Origin: Bacteroidales bacterium
GTDB lineage: Bacteria; Bacteroidota; Bacteroidia; Bacteroidales; UBA3663
Direction: 5' to 3'
Assembly: GCA_017449065.1 (NCBI GenBank)
Contig: JAFSKF010000032.1
Span: forward strand, 1-64,000
Length of the DNA: 64,000 nucleotides
Shown here piece by piece: positions 10,564 to 19,142 of the stretch; within the stretch, counting starts at the first letter, position 1; every line of letters begins with the position of its first letter. The notes beneath the pieces were generated by a model. It saw nothing but the letters and a program-made list of their open reading frames with translations, was not told the origin of the DNA and did no database searches. A program made the translations under genes and the position numbers.

Positions 10564-12633
10564 ATGTTAACAAACCAAAGTAATGCCAAGTGGAAGCGCT
10601 TCAGTGGCGCTTCTTACGCAAGCTTCCAGAGTCTGCACCGGGAGGTACGCATCGGAGTTTTGAGTGTTGCCATGCTTGCATCTGTTGCGCTCAAGGCCAA
10701 TGCCACAGGAACCTCGGGTTCCTATGCTGCTGCAGTAGGCAATCCGTATGTGTCGGATGTCTCAGGTGAAGATAGTCTGGTAGTTGGCTTGGAGGATGTT
10801 GAAGTCCTCGCTTCTCGTGTGCCGCTCACTCAGGTGCAGGCACCGCGTCTTGTAACCGTATTGTCTGCTGTGGATATCGCCGCGGCGGCGGTACACAGTA
10901 TTAACGATTTATTAGAGTATGCCGTTGGCATCGACGTTCGCCAACGAGGCGACATGGGAGTTCAGACCGACATCTCTGTCCGGGGAGGAACTTTCGACCA
11001 AATCACCCTATTGCTTAATGGAGTCAATATTTCATCGCCACACACCGGCCATCTGTCTGCCGATTTTCCAGTGACGGTGCAGGACATCGAGCGCATAGAG
11101 GTCGTTGAAGGTCCATCTGCGCGTGTGTTTGGCACCAGTGCCTTTACCGGTGTTGTGAACATTGTGACACGTAAAGGCGATTCCTCCGCACATCTTTACG
11201 GAGGTTCCTATGGCTATGCAGGTGCCGATCTTCGCCTGTCCGGTAAAACCGGTAAAATCGAGAACAGCCTTAGTGGCGGTTATTCGCGTAGTGACGGTGC
11301 TACTCCGAACAGCTTCTTTCAATCGACCCGTGCCTTCTATCAGGGAGAATACAAAGATGAAGACTTGCAGGTCGATTTGCAGTTGGGCTACAGTTATAAG
11401 CCCTACGGAGCCAACACCTTTTATGGCGCGGCGAGCACCGATCAGTGGGAGAGTAACGAACGCTATATGGGAGCATTGACAGCTCAGACACATGCCGGAC
11501 GGTTGCATTTGTCACCAGCCGTAAGCTGGAACCGTTGGTTCGACCATTACCAATGGCACAAAGGAAGTCCGTTGGGCGAAAACTATCATCAGGTTGACAC
11601 CTGGTCCGCATCGCTGAACAGTTGGTTCGAAACCCGATTCGGCAAGACTTCTTTCGGATTTGAGATGCGTAATGAAGGTATTTACAGCACCAAGTTAGGA
11701 GAGCCCATGGTGGCAGGCAAGTATTTTGACGTCAGGGGGCATGATGGCTTGTCCGATTCCACACAATACACTCACCATGCTAATCGTACCAATCTTTCAG
11801 CCTTTATCGAGCACGATCTTCTCTTGCGCGATTGGACGCTGTCGGCAGGATTACTCGCTAACATGAACACAGGTCTCGATTATAAGTGGCGTGTCTATCC
11901 CGGTGTTGATGTCTCGTGGCGGCCTTCTGCATACTGGAAACTCTTCCTCTCCTGGAATATGGCTCTTCGTATGCCCACATTCACCGACTTGTATTATAGC
12001 GGAGCAAACATCGAAGGAACCACCGATCTTAAACCTGAGAAGACCAACGATGTCTCGGTCGGTACCCGTTTCCGCAGGGATGGATGGCGGGTTGAAGCCT
12101 CCGTATTCTATAGTCATAAAAGCGACATGATCGATTGGGTGGTATATAGTGACGATCTGGCGGCTGAGCAGGCACTCAATCCATCAGCCACCGGCACTTT
12201 CTGTAGCGGCAATTTCGAACTCGACAATGTGGGTGTCGAATGGAACGCTACTTTCCTTCCCCGAGAGATCTGGCAGCAATGTTATCTGAAGAAGATCGGA
12301 GTGCAATATGCCTATATTGACGAAGATATATCCTATAGCCGTTCCATCGAGAAAAGTAAATACGCCATGGAGTATCTGCGGCATAAGGTTGTTCTTCAGG
12401 CAGAAACGAGACTCTGGAAACAGCTTAACCTTTCGCTTTCTTGGCGTTGGCAAGATCGTGTCGGGACAGGTAACGATCCGTATTCGTTGCTTGACGGACG
12501 TTTATCGTGGGATGCATCCAAATGGACAATCTACGCAGACTGTTCGAATTTGCTCAACGCCACTTACTACGATTACAGCTACATCAAGCAACCCGGTCGT
12601 TGGGGAAAAATCGGATTTTTATATCATTTTTAA
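10564..12633 (+). CDS. TonB-dependent outer membrane receptor (BtuB/colicin-receptor type)
   Basis: This 689-residue protein has the two-domain layout of classic TonB-dependent receptors. A plug domain spans about residues 80-210 (LLEYAVGIDVRQRGDMGVQTDISVRG in part, then IERIEVVEGPSARVFG, AFTGVVNIVTRKG). A beta-barrel of roughly 22 strands follows and ends in the outer-membrane-typical terminal Phe (GKIGFLYHF). It lacks the carboxypeptidase-like N-terminal domain of SusC proteins, so it resembles BtuB-type or siderophore receptors more than glycan importers. The N-terminus is long before the hydrophobic segment (VLSVAMLASVALKANA near residues 33-48), so a later start is possible. No cobalamin riboswitch fits in the 95-bp spacer, so the substrate cannot be inferred. 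It has its own terminator. Confidence 0.85.
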   Translation: MLTNQSNAKWKRFSGASYASFQSLHREVRIGVLSVAMLASVALKANATGTSGSYAAAVGNPYVSDVSGEDSLVVGLEDVEVLASRVPLTQVQAPRLVTVLSAVDIAAAAVHSINDLLEYAVGIDVRQRGDMGVQTDISVRGGTFDQITLLLNGVNISSPHTGHLSADFPVTVQDIERIEVVEGPSARVFGTSAFTGVVNIVTRKGDSSAHLYGGSYGYAGADLRLSGKTGKIENSLSGGYSRSDGATPNSFFQSTRAFYQGEYKDEDLQVDLQLGYSYKPYGANTFYGAASTDQWESNERYMGALTAQTHAGRLHLSPAVSWNRWFDHYQWHKGSPLGENYHQVDTWSASLNSWFETRFGKTSFGFEMRNEGIYSTKLGEPMVAGKYFDVRGHDGLSDSTQYTHHANRTNLSAFIEHDLLLRDWTLSAGLLANMNTGLDYKWRVYPGVDVSWRPSAYWKLFLSWNMALRMPTFTDLYYSGANIEGTTDLKPEKTNDVSVGTRFRRDGWRVEASVFYSHKSDMIDWVVYSDDLAAEQALNPSATGTFCSGNFELDNVGVEWNATFLPREIWQQCYLKKIGVQYAYIDEDISYSRSIEKSKYAMEYLRHKVVLQAETRLWKQLNLSLSWRWQDRVGTGNDPYSLLDGRLSWDASKWTIYADCSNLLNATYYDYSYIKQPGRWGKIGFLYHF

Positions 12634-12670
12634 ATCCAACGGCACTGCATAATAGCAAAATAACATTAAA

Positions 12671-12709
12671 AAAGGAAGAATTCCTGTCAGGATTCTTCCT
12701 TCTTATTTA
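12671..12709 (+). terminator. Intrinsic terminator after the TonB receptor
   Basis: AAGGAAGAAT and its complement ATTCTTCCTT form a long stem (12672-12701) with an inner CCTG/CAGG pair and a minimal loop, followed by a T-rich stretch. It ends the receptor transcript just before the promoter of the M16 protease. Confidence 0.85.
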
Positions 12710-12718
12710 AAAAATGTG

Positions 12719-12726
12719 TACCTTTG
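12719..12726 (+). promoter_or_regulatory. Bacteroidetes -7 box for the M16 protease gene
   Basis: TACCTTTG matches the TAnnTTTG -7 consensus of the Bacteroidetes primary sigma factor. It lies about 55 bp before the ATG at 12782 and directly after the preceding terminator. No convincing -33 TTTG was seen at the usual distance. If this box is used, transcription begins near 12733. That excludes a start at 12716 and supports the lipoprotein start at 12782. Confidence 0.7.
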
Positions 12727-12781
12727 CGGTTGTAAAGCTCTTATTCGAAAATCAAACCAATTCAATTCAAATATCATAGCT

Positions 12782-15700
12782 ATGAAGATTAAACAACTTG
12801 CAGTCTTGGCATTCGGAGCAGTGCTGGCTGCTGGTCTGGTTAGTTGCTCAAAGGCAAAGTACAACTATCAGACCGTCGAGAACGACCCGTTGAATGCCAA
12901 GATCTATACCCTTCCGAACGGATTGAAGGTATATATGACAGTCAACACCGAAACCCCACGTATTCAAACCTACATCGCAGTCCGCACCGGTGGAAAGAAC
13001 GACCCGGCGGAGACCACAGGCTTGGCACACTATCTGGAGCATCTGATGTTCAAGGGAACCACTTCATTCGGTACTCAGGACTATGCAGCAGAGAAACCTT
13101 ATCTCGATCAGATTACCGACTTGTACGAAGTATATCGGACCAAGACCGATCCCGAAGAGCGAAAGGCCATTTACCACCAGATTGACAGTATTTCCGGTAT
13201 TGCTGCCACCTATGCTATTCCGAACGAATACGATAAGATGATGGCCATGATCGGTGCGTCAGGCACCAATGCATACACCAGCGAAGACGTTACCTGCTAC
13301 ACTGAAGATATCCCGTCCAATCAGATCGAGAACTGGGCAAAAGTGCAGGCCAATCGTTTCATGGATCCGGTGTTCCGCCTTTTCCATACCGAGCTGGAGG
13401 CTGTTTATGAGGAGAAGAACATCTCCATGACTGTCGATATCCGGAAGGAACTCGAAGCCATCGATCAGGCTCTGTTCCCAAGTCATCCATACGGCAAGCA
13501 GACCGTTATCGGTACTCAGGAGCACCTGAAGAATCCTTCGCTCATCAACATCCGCAATTACTTCAACACCTGGTACGTTCCGAACAACGTAGCCATCTGC
13601 TTGTCAGGTGATTTCGATCCCGACCATATGATCGACATCATTACCAAATACTTTGGAGAATGGAAGGCATCTGAAGGCGTTCCTCAGTATCAGTGGCCGG
13701 CTGAGCAGCCCATTGCCACACCTATTGTAAAAGAAGTTTTGGGTCAGGAGGCTGAAAACATCATGTTGGCTTGGCGTGGTGATGGCGAAGGTACCATCGA
13801 TGGAGAGAAACTCAGTTTTATATCCAATCTTCTCACCAACGGAAGCGCCGGTTTGCTGGATCTCGACTTGAATCAGGCACAAAAAGTGCAGGTGGCACAG
13901 GCTTTCTCTTATGGTCGTGCAGAGTCGAGTTCGTTGATGCTCTATGGCATGCCGTTGCCAGGGCAGACACTCGATCAGGTCAAGGAGCTGATGTTGGCAG
14001 AAATCGCCAAGCTGCGTAGCGGAGACTTCGACGAAGAACTGATTCGTTCCGTCCTCACCGATCTCAAGCTCAGTGAACAGAAAGAGTTAGAAGAGAATAG
14101 CCGTCGAGCTGATATGTTCGTCCAGAGTTTCGTGAACGGACAGCCTTGGGCAGAAGCCGTTGGCCGCATGAGCCGTTTGGACAAACTGACCAAGCAAGAC
14201 ATTGTCGATTTTGCTAACCAGTATCTGACCGATAATAATTACGTAGTGGTTTACAAGCGTCAGGGTGACGATCCGAACATCCAGCGTATCGAGAAACCGG
14301 CCATCACACCGGTGGAAGCTAATCGCGATGCTAAGAGCGCCTTCCTTACCGAAATTCAGGATACCGAAGTGGCTCCTATTGAGCCGGTTTTCGTCGATTT
14401 CAGTAAAGATCTGCAGAAGGGAACCCTTGCCAAGGGACAAGACTTCCTCTATAAGAAGAACACCACCAACCAGACCTTCTATCTGGAGTATATCTACGAC
14501 GGAGGTATTTGGGCAGATCCCTATTTGGATTTTGCAAGCGACTATGCTTCTTATCTGGGCACCGGCGATATGTCTGCTGAGGCATTGGCCAAAGCTTTCT
14601 ATAGTTTGGGTTGCCAGTGGCGTCTGCGTGTCGATAATCACCGTTTCTATGCTGTTGTTTCCGGTTTGGACGAGAATCTGGAAGCTGCAGTCAGCTTGCT
14701 CGACAAGGTCTTGAACGACATTCAGCCAGACGATGCATCGTATGCCACCTATATCGACTTGGTTAAGAAGAATCGTGTTGACAGCAAGACCGATCAGCGG
14801 TCCATCGCCGTTGCGCTTCGCACCTATGCTATGTATGGCGCAGACTATGTGAAGGCCGTCACTCCAAGCGAGGCTGCACTCCGTCAGTTAAAAGCAAGCG
14901 ATCTGACCGACCGGATCCATCAGCTGAAGAACATGAAGCATACCGTTGCCTACTATGGACCTACTGCTGAAGCTGAGGTTCAGGCAATCGTAAACAACAA
15001 GCATCAGGTGGCAGAAACTTTGGTTGAGGGTCCTGCTAATCACGAATATGCGTTGTTGCCTACTTCAGCCAACGTTGTTTATTTCGCGCCCTATACGGCC
15101 AATAATAGTATTATGACTAAGATTGCCAATATCGGTCATCAGTACGATGCAACGTTGAATCCTGCCGTAACGCTTTACAACGAATACTTTGGCGGATCGA
15201 TGAACGGTATTGTCTTCCAGGAGATGCGCGAAACCCGTGGCCTGGCTTATTCTGCCGGTGCCTGGTATGTGACACCGGGTTGGTTGAATGTTCCTTATCG
15301 TTTCCAGGCAAACATCACGACTCAGAACGACAAGCTTGAAGATGCCTACACGCATTTCAACGAGATTATCGAGGAACTGCCACAGTCAGAGGCAGCTTTC
15401 CAGAATGCCAAGACAGCTCTCCAGAGTCGTCTGCGCACCGAGCGTGTTGTCCGCGAAGGTGTCATCAATGCCTATATTGATGCACAGGATCTGGGCTTAA
15501 CCGAAGATCCGAATAAGATCATTTTCGAGCAGACTCAGAACATGACTCTTACCGATCTCGTAGCCTTCCAGGAACAATGGGTGAAAGGTCGTAAGTACAG
15601 CATTGCATTGGTCAGCGATCCGAAGCAAGTCGATTTGAAGTTCTTCAAGAGCATCGGTGAGGTGAAAACCCTGAAGCTCGAAGAGATTTTTGGATATTAA
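12782..15700 (+). CDS. M16 family zinc metallopeptidase, lipoprotein
   Basis: This 972-residue protein is a full-length two-half M16 (pitrilysin/insulysin type) peptidase. It begins with a lipoprotein signal (MKIKQLAVLAFGAVLAAGLVSC), so Cys22 should be lipidated and the enzyme membrane-anchored. The inverted zinc motif HxxEH is present as HYLEH at residues 83-87. The distal glutamate is probably in the EAVYEEKN segment about 75-80 residues later. The second half is a catalytically silent M16 repeat with the R/Y-type segment ETRGLAYSAGAWY. Such enzymes degrade peptides in the periplasm or at the outer membrane; the substrate is unknown. It appears monocistronic. Confidence 0.9.
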   Translation: MKIKQLAVLAFGAVLAAGLVSCSKAKYNYQTVENDPLNAKIYTLPNGLKVYMTVNTETPRIQTYIAVRTGGKNDPAETTGLAHYLEHLMFKGTTSFGTQDYAAEKPYLDQITDLYEVYRTKTDPEERKAIYHQIDSISGIAATYAIPNEYDKMMAMIGASGTNAYTSEDVTCYTEDIPSNQIENWAKVQANRFMDPVFRLFHTELEAVYEEKNISMTVDIRKELEAIDQALFPSHPYGKQTVIGTQEHLKNPSLINIRNYFNTWYVPNNVAICLSGDFDPDHMIDIITKYFGEWKASEGVPQYQWPAEQPIATPIVKEVLGQEAENIMLAWRGDGEGTIDGEKLSFISNLLTNGSAGLLDLDLNQAQKVQVAQAFSYGRAESSSLMLYGMPLPGQTLDQVKELMLAEIAKLRSGDFDEELIRSVLTDLKLSEQKELEENSRRADMFVQSFVNGQPWAEAVGRMSRLDKLTKQDIVDFANQYLTDNNYVVVYKRQGDDPNIQRIEKPAITPVEANRDAKSAFLTEIQDTEVAPIEPVFVDFSKDLQKGTLAKGQDFLYKKNTTNQTFYLEYIYDGGIWADPYLDFASDYASYLGTGDMSAEALAKAFYSLGCQWRLRVDNHRFYAVVSGLDENLEAAVSLLDKVLNDIQPDDASYATYIDLVKKNRVDSKTDQRSIAVALRTYAMYGADYVKAVTPSEAALRQLKASDLTDRIHQLKNMKHTVAYYGPTAEAEVQAIVNNKHQVAETLVEGPANHEYALLPTSANVVYFAPYTANNSIMTKIANIGHQYDATLNPAVTLYNEYFGGSMNGIVFQEMRETRGLAYSAGAWYVTPGWLNVPYRFQANITTQNDKLEDAYTHFNEIIEELPQSEAAFQNAKTALQSRLRTERVVREGVINAYIDAQDLGLTEDPNKIIFEQTQNMTLTDLVAFQEQWVKGRKYSIALVSDPKQVDLKFFKSIGEVKTLKLEEIFGY

Positions 15701-15704
15701 GGCC

Positions 15705-15960
15705 AGGAGGACTGAGAAAATGGGCTGAGTGAGGATGGGTCTGATGGGCTGAGATGGGTTTAATGAGGATGAGTCTAATGGGCTGAATGAGGATGGGTCT
15801 AATGGGCTTAATGGGGTAAGTGGGCATAATGGGGAATTTGCTCAATTTGCCCACTTGCAACCCTATTCAACCCATCAGCCTCACTCCCTCACCTAGCCCA
15901 TTAGCCCCATTCAATCAGGCTTCCCCACTCACCCCATTCTCCCCATTAACCCCATATTAT
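15705..15960 (+). repeat. Imperfect palindromic cluster of GGGCTAATGGG-type words, left flank of the four-helix gene
   Basis: The first half is purine-rich with repeated words such as GATGGGTCTAATGGGCT. The second half is the complementary C-rich version (AGCCCATTAGCCCCATT). Near the centre, AAGTGGGCA and TGCCCACTT form an exact inverted pair around AATTTGCTCAATT. The whole stretch can therefore fold into one long imperfect stem. The same vocabulary recurs at 16556-16790 and, as a short one-sided copy, at 18958-19003. It is not coding: frames through it give only low-complexity Met/Gly/Pro strings. Confidence 0.8.
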
Positions 15961-15988
15961 TTATTAATCATTAATAACTGTCACAACA

Positions 15989-16549
15989 ATGCAGGAAGAC
16001 AAGGGATTTCTACGTCAAGATAACAACTACCGGACACTGAAGGCATTTCGGAAAGCGGAGTGTATTTACGATATAACCTATTACTTCGCACACAAATATT
16101 TAGAAATGGGAGATCGTACTATAGACCAAATGGTTCAAGCTGCCCGATCGGGCAAGCAGAATTTGGCAGAAGGGAATATTGATGGTGTTACCTCAAAAGA
16201 AATGGAACTGAAACTGATTAATGTTAACCGTGCTTCGCTTCATGAATTATTACTTGATTATGAAGACTACTTACGTGTACGCAATTTAGAACAATGGGCA
16301 TATAACGACCCACGGTGTCGTCAGACCCGAGCTTTTTGCAAAGCACATCTCGACTCCGCAACCTATCGGGAAAAAATTAAGGAACGTTCCGATGAAACCA
16401 TCGCCAATATAGCCATCACGCTAATCCATCAGTGTGATGTGCTTATCAAGGGACTCATCGAATGGAAGAAACAAGACTTTAAGGAAAATGGAGGCATCAA
16501 AGAGGAGATGTTCCGTGCCAGAAAGGATTGGATGAAAAGAAATGGGTAG
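15989..16549 (+). CDS. Four-helix-bundle (S23/IVS-type) protein with C-terminal suffix domain
   Basis: The 186-residue product matches the four-helix-bundle family whose founding members are encoded by intervening sequences in 23S rRNA genes. The core has the pattern LKAFRKAECIYDITYYF followed by QMVQAARSGKQNLAEGN and then the SKEMELKLINVNRASLHELLLDYEDYL segment. A C-terminal extension (HQCDVLIKGLIEWKKQDF to the end) resembles the suffix domain known from longer family members. Function is unknown; relatives include Avd proteins of diversity-generating retroelements, but no reverse transcriptase is nearby. The gene is richer in A/T than its neighbours and is enclosed on both sides by palindromic repeats of one vocabulary, which suggests it moved in with them. 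Confidence 0.85.
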   Translation: MQEDKGFLRQDNNYRTLKAFRKAECIYDITYYFAHKYLEMGDRTIDQMVQAARSGKQNLAEGNIDGVTSKEMELKLINVNRASLHELLLDYEDYLRVRNLEQWAYNDPRCRQTRAFCKAHLDSATYREKIKERSDETIANIAITLIHQCDVLIKGLIEWKKQDFKENGGIKEEMFRARKDWMKRNG

Positions 16550-16555
16550 GATAAG

Positions 16556-16790
16556 GATGGAAGTGATAGAACTGTTGGGGGGATGGGACTGATGGGGATT
16601 ATTTAAATGGGGCTAATGGGCTCATTGGGGCTAATAGGGACATTTAATGGGGCTAATGGGTTTCATGGGTTTAATAGGCTTAATGGGGGGATTCCCCAAT
16701 TAGCCCATTCACCCTATAAGACCCATTAGCCCCATCGTAATTATCGAGCCCACTGAACCCATAGTAATTATCGACCTCAATGGCCCTATG
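16556..16790 (+). repeat. Imperfect palindromic cluster, right flank of the four-helix gene
   Basis: This stretch mirrors the left flank: G-rich words (ATGGGGCTAATGGG) run to a centre near 16685-16705 (GGGGGGATTCCCC), then C-rich complements (TAGCCCATTCACCC, ACCCATTAGCCCCAT) follow. It lies between the convergent ends of the four-helix gene and the TPR gene. A possible secondary role is termination for both genes, but no T-tract hairpin was found. Confidence 0.78.
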
Positions 16791-16794
16791 AAAA

Positions 16795-17520
16795 TCACCT
16801 CTTTCCGGCTTCCACCATGCGGAGCACACCGATGAAGTCGGTAACTTTCTGGTCGTATTCTCCGAACACCTGACGGGCAGTATTGACAGCCTGATGCAAG
16901 AGATCAAGAGCTTTTTCGTAATTACCGAGCTTATAGTTCAGCCAACCGCAGGTATAAAGTTGCTCGCAGGTATCTGCAGTAGGTTCAACGCCAGGTTTAT
17001 TGACAAGCACCAGAGCACGTTCATGCATCTCTAAAGAGTTCTCTAACTGATCGAGTTCCTGATAGATGCGGGCCACTTTACGCAAGGCCTTCACTAATTC
17101 CGTTTCCGAAGTGTGGGGGAACAGACGGTCCAACAGACGGAGGAAGCCTTTTTCCACCAGACGACCCAGTTCGAGGGTAGTCTCGTAATCGTAAGCGGCG
17201 ATGCCGTCCACAAAGTGACGCTCCTTATTGGCAGTGCCGTCCGTAACATGTGTGAAAACATAACGGTGCGGGCTGTCAGCCACATAGAAATTCACCTGAT
17301 ATTCGCGGACACCTTCCATCTCGTAAGGTGTGTTCCATTTGAACTCGACCGACACATTTCGTTCCTCAGCCAGTTGCATCAGGTGAGGAAATACTTGTCC
17401 CATCAGATACGTACGCTCCTCATCAAGGACGCCAACAGTAGGAGTAATAACAAGGCGGATTTCGCCGTGATCGTTCAATGTCTTAGCCATAGTATATATA
17501 AGTTTGTGTTTATCTTGCAA
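16795..17520 (-). CDS. TPR-containing protein with a DUF4062-like N-terminus
   Basis: The 241-residue product is not a family I recognise as a whole. Residues 20-65 (VITPTVGVLDEER, QVFPHLMQLAEERNVSVEF) resemble the start of DUF4062-type domains, where a short beta-strand and an ER-x-YL helix precede VFP-x-L. Residues 135-235 form two or three TPR-like helical pairs, for example CEQLYTCGWLNYKLGNYEKA. No signal peptide or membrane segment is seen, so it should be cytoplasmic. A second ATG ten codons later (17490, MAKTLNDHGEI) is an equally good start. A clear promoter precedes it. No partner can be inferred from the neighbours. Confidence 0.6.
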   Translation of the reverse strand: MQDKHKLIYTMAKTLNDHGEIRLVITPTVGVLDEERTYLMGQVFPHLMQLAEERNVSVEFKWNTPYEMEGVREYQVNFYVADSPHRYVFTHVTDGTANKERHFVDGIAAYDYETTLELGRLVEKGFLRLLDRLFPHTSETELVKALRKVARIYQELDQLENSLEMHERALVLVNKPGVEPTADTCEQLYTCGWLNYKLGNYEKALDLLHQAVNTARQVFGEYDQKVTDFIGVLRMVEAGKR

Positions 17521-17554
17521 TAAATAACTCAGGTTTCAATTTGGGTTAACGATG

Positions 17555-17586
17555 CAAAGATAAACGAACTTTTGTAAATATGCAAA
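17555..17586 (-). promoter_or_regulatory. Promoter of the TPR gene (-33 TTTGC, -7 TATCTTTG)
   Basis: On the minus strand TATCTTTG (17555-17562) is preceded, 19 nt upstream, by TTTGC (17582-17586), matching the Bacteroidetes -33/-7 consensus and spacing. The predicted transcript begins near 17548, about 28 nt before the first possible start codon. Confidence 0.75.
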
Positions 17587-17637
17587 TTTTTGCGCAAATA
17601 TTCTGTACATTGGCGTTCAAATTTGCATTTTTGGCAT

Positions 17638-18597
17638 TTAATAGACCTGTTTTACAATAGCAGCGATACTATCCGAAGCGTTCATCGAATAGAAGTGAAT
17701 ACTGGGGACACCCGCCTTCTTTAGTTCCCTGCATTGGGCAACACACCAGTCGATGCCAACCTGCTTCACTTCGTCGTTAGTGGTACATTTTGCCAGTTCC
17801 TTGGCTAATGCTTCGGGAAAATCAATATGGAAAGTCTTGGGGATCATCGTTCGGTGGTTCAGCGTTCCTAACGGTTTGATGCCCGGCACGATCGGTACCG
17901 AAATACCCGCTTTGCGGCATCGGTCCACGAAGGCGAAATATTTCTGGTTGTCGAAGAACATCTGAGTCACCACATAGCCGGCACCTTTATCGACTTTCGA
18001 TTTCAGCGCCTCCAGGTCCGAGGCGAGGTTCATGGCCTCCTCATGTTTCTCGGGGTAGCCGGCCACACCATAGGAGAACTGGCGTCCGTCCGACAGCATT
18101 TCATGCTTCGATCCGTCAATAAGCAACCCTTGGTTGAATCGGTTCACTTGTTCGCAAAGTTCACTGGCATGCAGCAAGCCACCCGCTTTCGGAATGAACC
18201 GTGAATCGTCCTTCGACTTGTCACCGCGTAGCAGAATCACATCCGTAATATCGATAAACGACAGGTCAATCAACTCATATTCCGTTTCCTGCTGGCTGTA
18301 GCCGCTGCAAATCAGGTGAGGCACCACCGTAATGCCATATTTCTCCTTAATGGCAGCCGCAATGGCAACGGTTCCGGGGCGATGGCACTCCTGCAACCTC
18401 ACGAAGTTACCGGGCGATGTTTCCCGATAGATTGTATCGCTGCGATGGGTTGTAATGTTGATATATGCCGGGCCGAATTCCCGTAGGCGGTCGATGGTCT
18501 TATAGATTTGTTCGATACTCTTGCCTTTGACAGGAGGCAGAATCTCGAAACTGAAAGCCGTATCGTGCGGACTCTGTAAAAAGGAAGCAACGCTCAT
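17638..18597 (-). CDS. metF: Methylenetetrahydrofolate reductase
   Basis: This 319-residue protein has the length and layout of MetF, which reduces 5,10-methylenetetrahydrofolate to 5-methyltetrahydrofolate for methionine synthesis using FAD. The N-terminal FSFEILPPVKG carries the family's catalytic glutamate region. YINITTHRSD (usually VT-HRSD), LLRGDKSKD and GVAGYPEKHEEA follow, and the VTQMFFDN strand lies near residue 210, with IPIVPGIKPL after it. It is transcribed alone from a promoter about 28 bp upstream. No S-adenosylmethionine riboswitch was recognised in the short leader. Confidence 0.95.
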   Translation of the reverse strand: MSVASFLQSPHDTAFSFEILPPVKGKSIEQIYKTIDRLREFGPAYINITTHRSDTIYRETSPGNFVRLQECHRPGTVAIAAAIKEKYGITVVPHLICSGYSQQETEYELIDLSFIDITDVILLRGDKSKDDSRFIPKAGGLLHASELCEQVNRFNQGLLIDGSKHEMLSDGRQFSYGVAGYPEKHEEAMNLASDLEALKSKVDKGAGYVVTQMFFDNQKYFAFVDRCRKAGISVPIVPGIKPLGTLNHRTMIPKTFHIDFPEALAKELAKCTTNDEVKQVGIDWCVAQCRELKKAGVPSIHFYSMNASDSIAAIVKQVY

Positions 18598-18624
18598 GTT
18601 CTATTTCTATTGTTTTTTGCGATG

Positions 18625-18632
18625 CAAAGATA
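18625..18632 (-). promoter_or_regulatory. Predicted -7 box of metF
   Basis: TATCTTTG on the minus strand lies 28 bp before the metF ATG and matches the Bacteroidetes -7 consensus. The -33 element is not clear. The predicted 5' leader is only about 20 nt. Confidence 0.65.
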
Positions 18633-18757
18633 CTTTTTTTGACCGATATAACCTTAAAAGTAGCCTGAAAAAAGGTAAAAAACTCCGAAATACAGTCAAA
18701 AAAAGAAGAATTTTAGGGCGCGCAACCGATTGTTGTGTTGTAAAACATAAAAAAAAA

Positions 18758-18789
18758 TTTGGTCACGTTCAAAAAAGCCCCTACCTTTG
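18758..18789 (+). promoter_or_regulatory. Promoter reading away from metF (TTTG-N20-TACCTTTG)
   Basis: TTTG at 18758-18761 and TACCTTTG at 18782-18789 are separated by 20 nt, a near-ideal Bacteroidetes promoter. No recognisable protein gene follows. The predicted start, near 18796, leads into about 150 nt that end in an intrinsic terminator. Confidence 0.72.
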
Positions 18790-18795
18790 CGGTAC

Positions 18796-18950
18796 CTTAA
18801 TAACATAACCATAACACAATACCTTAAATAACACAACCTGAAAACCAAAGGTCTTGTATCGGCCGAAAGGCAATTGAATAACACAAACTAAAATGAAATT
18901 GCTTTATGAGCAAGCAAAAAAAGGGCAGTTCGAGAGAACTTCCCTTTTTT
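18796..18950 (+). ncRNA. Candidate small RNA between metF and the xylan locus
   Basis: The segment lies between a strong promoter and a strong terminator, and the same short words recur in it (TACCTTAA, ATAACACAA). It could encode a peptide from an ATG at 18892, but that frame runs straight through the terminator hairpin into the G-rich repeat, so a non-coding transcript is more likely. No known RNA family was recognised, and no function can be given. Confidence 0.45.
18919..18950 (+). terminator. Intrinsic terminator of the candidate small RNA
   Basis: GGG-c-AGTTC (18923-18931) pairs with GAACT-t-CCC (18936-18944) around GAGA, with A residues before and a T-tract after the stem. Confidence 0.85.
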
Positions 18951-18957
18951 GTTTTGA

Positions 18958-19003
18958 TATGGGGAGAATGGGGTTAGTGGGTTTGATGGGGCTAATGGGG
19001 TGA
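18958..19003 (+). repeat. Short one-sided copy of the GGGCTAATGGG repeat
   Basis: Words such as ATGGGGAGAATGGGG and TTTGATGGGGCTAATGGGG match the G-rich arms flanking the four-helix gene about 2.5 kb away. Only the G-rich arm is present here, with no gene attached. Confidence 0.7.
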
Positions 19004-19004
19004 A

Positions 19005-19040
19005 TAAAAAACAGATGACGTAGGCACCATCTGTTTTTGG
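19005..19040 (-). terminator. Terminator of the xus operon
   Basis: AAAAACAGATG and CATCTGTTTTT (19007-19017 and 19028-19038) form a perfect 11-bp stem around a 10-nt loop, flanked by A and T tracts. It can work in both directions. On the minus strand it lies about 100 bp after the last gene of the glycan operon. Confidence 0.85.
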
Positions 19041-19142
19041 GGGATACAGCCTCAAAAAAAGAACGCAGAAAATACCCTCCAAAAGTGAACCTATAGTTCG
19101 TAAAACGGATGATGATTTTGTTGAACGAAGTTATACTATTGT

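Noticed and set aside
15989-16549. Diversity-generating retroelement accessory gene (avd)
   Set aside because: The four-helix bundle is related to Avd, but no reverse transcriptase, template repeat or variable repeat was found in the window.
18892-18999. 35-codon peptide gene on the plus strand
   Set aside because: The frame runs through the terminator hairpin and into the low-complexity G-rich repeat; a coding role is not credible.
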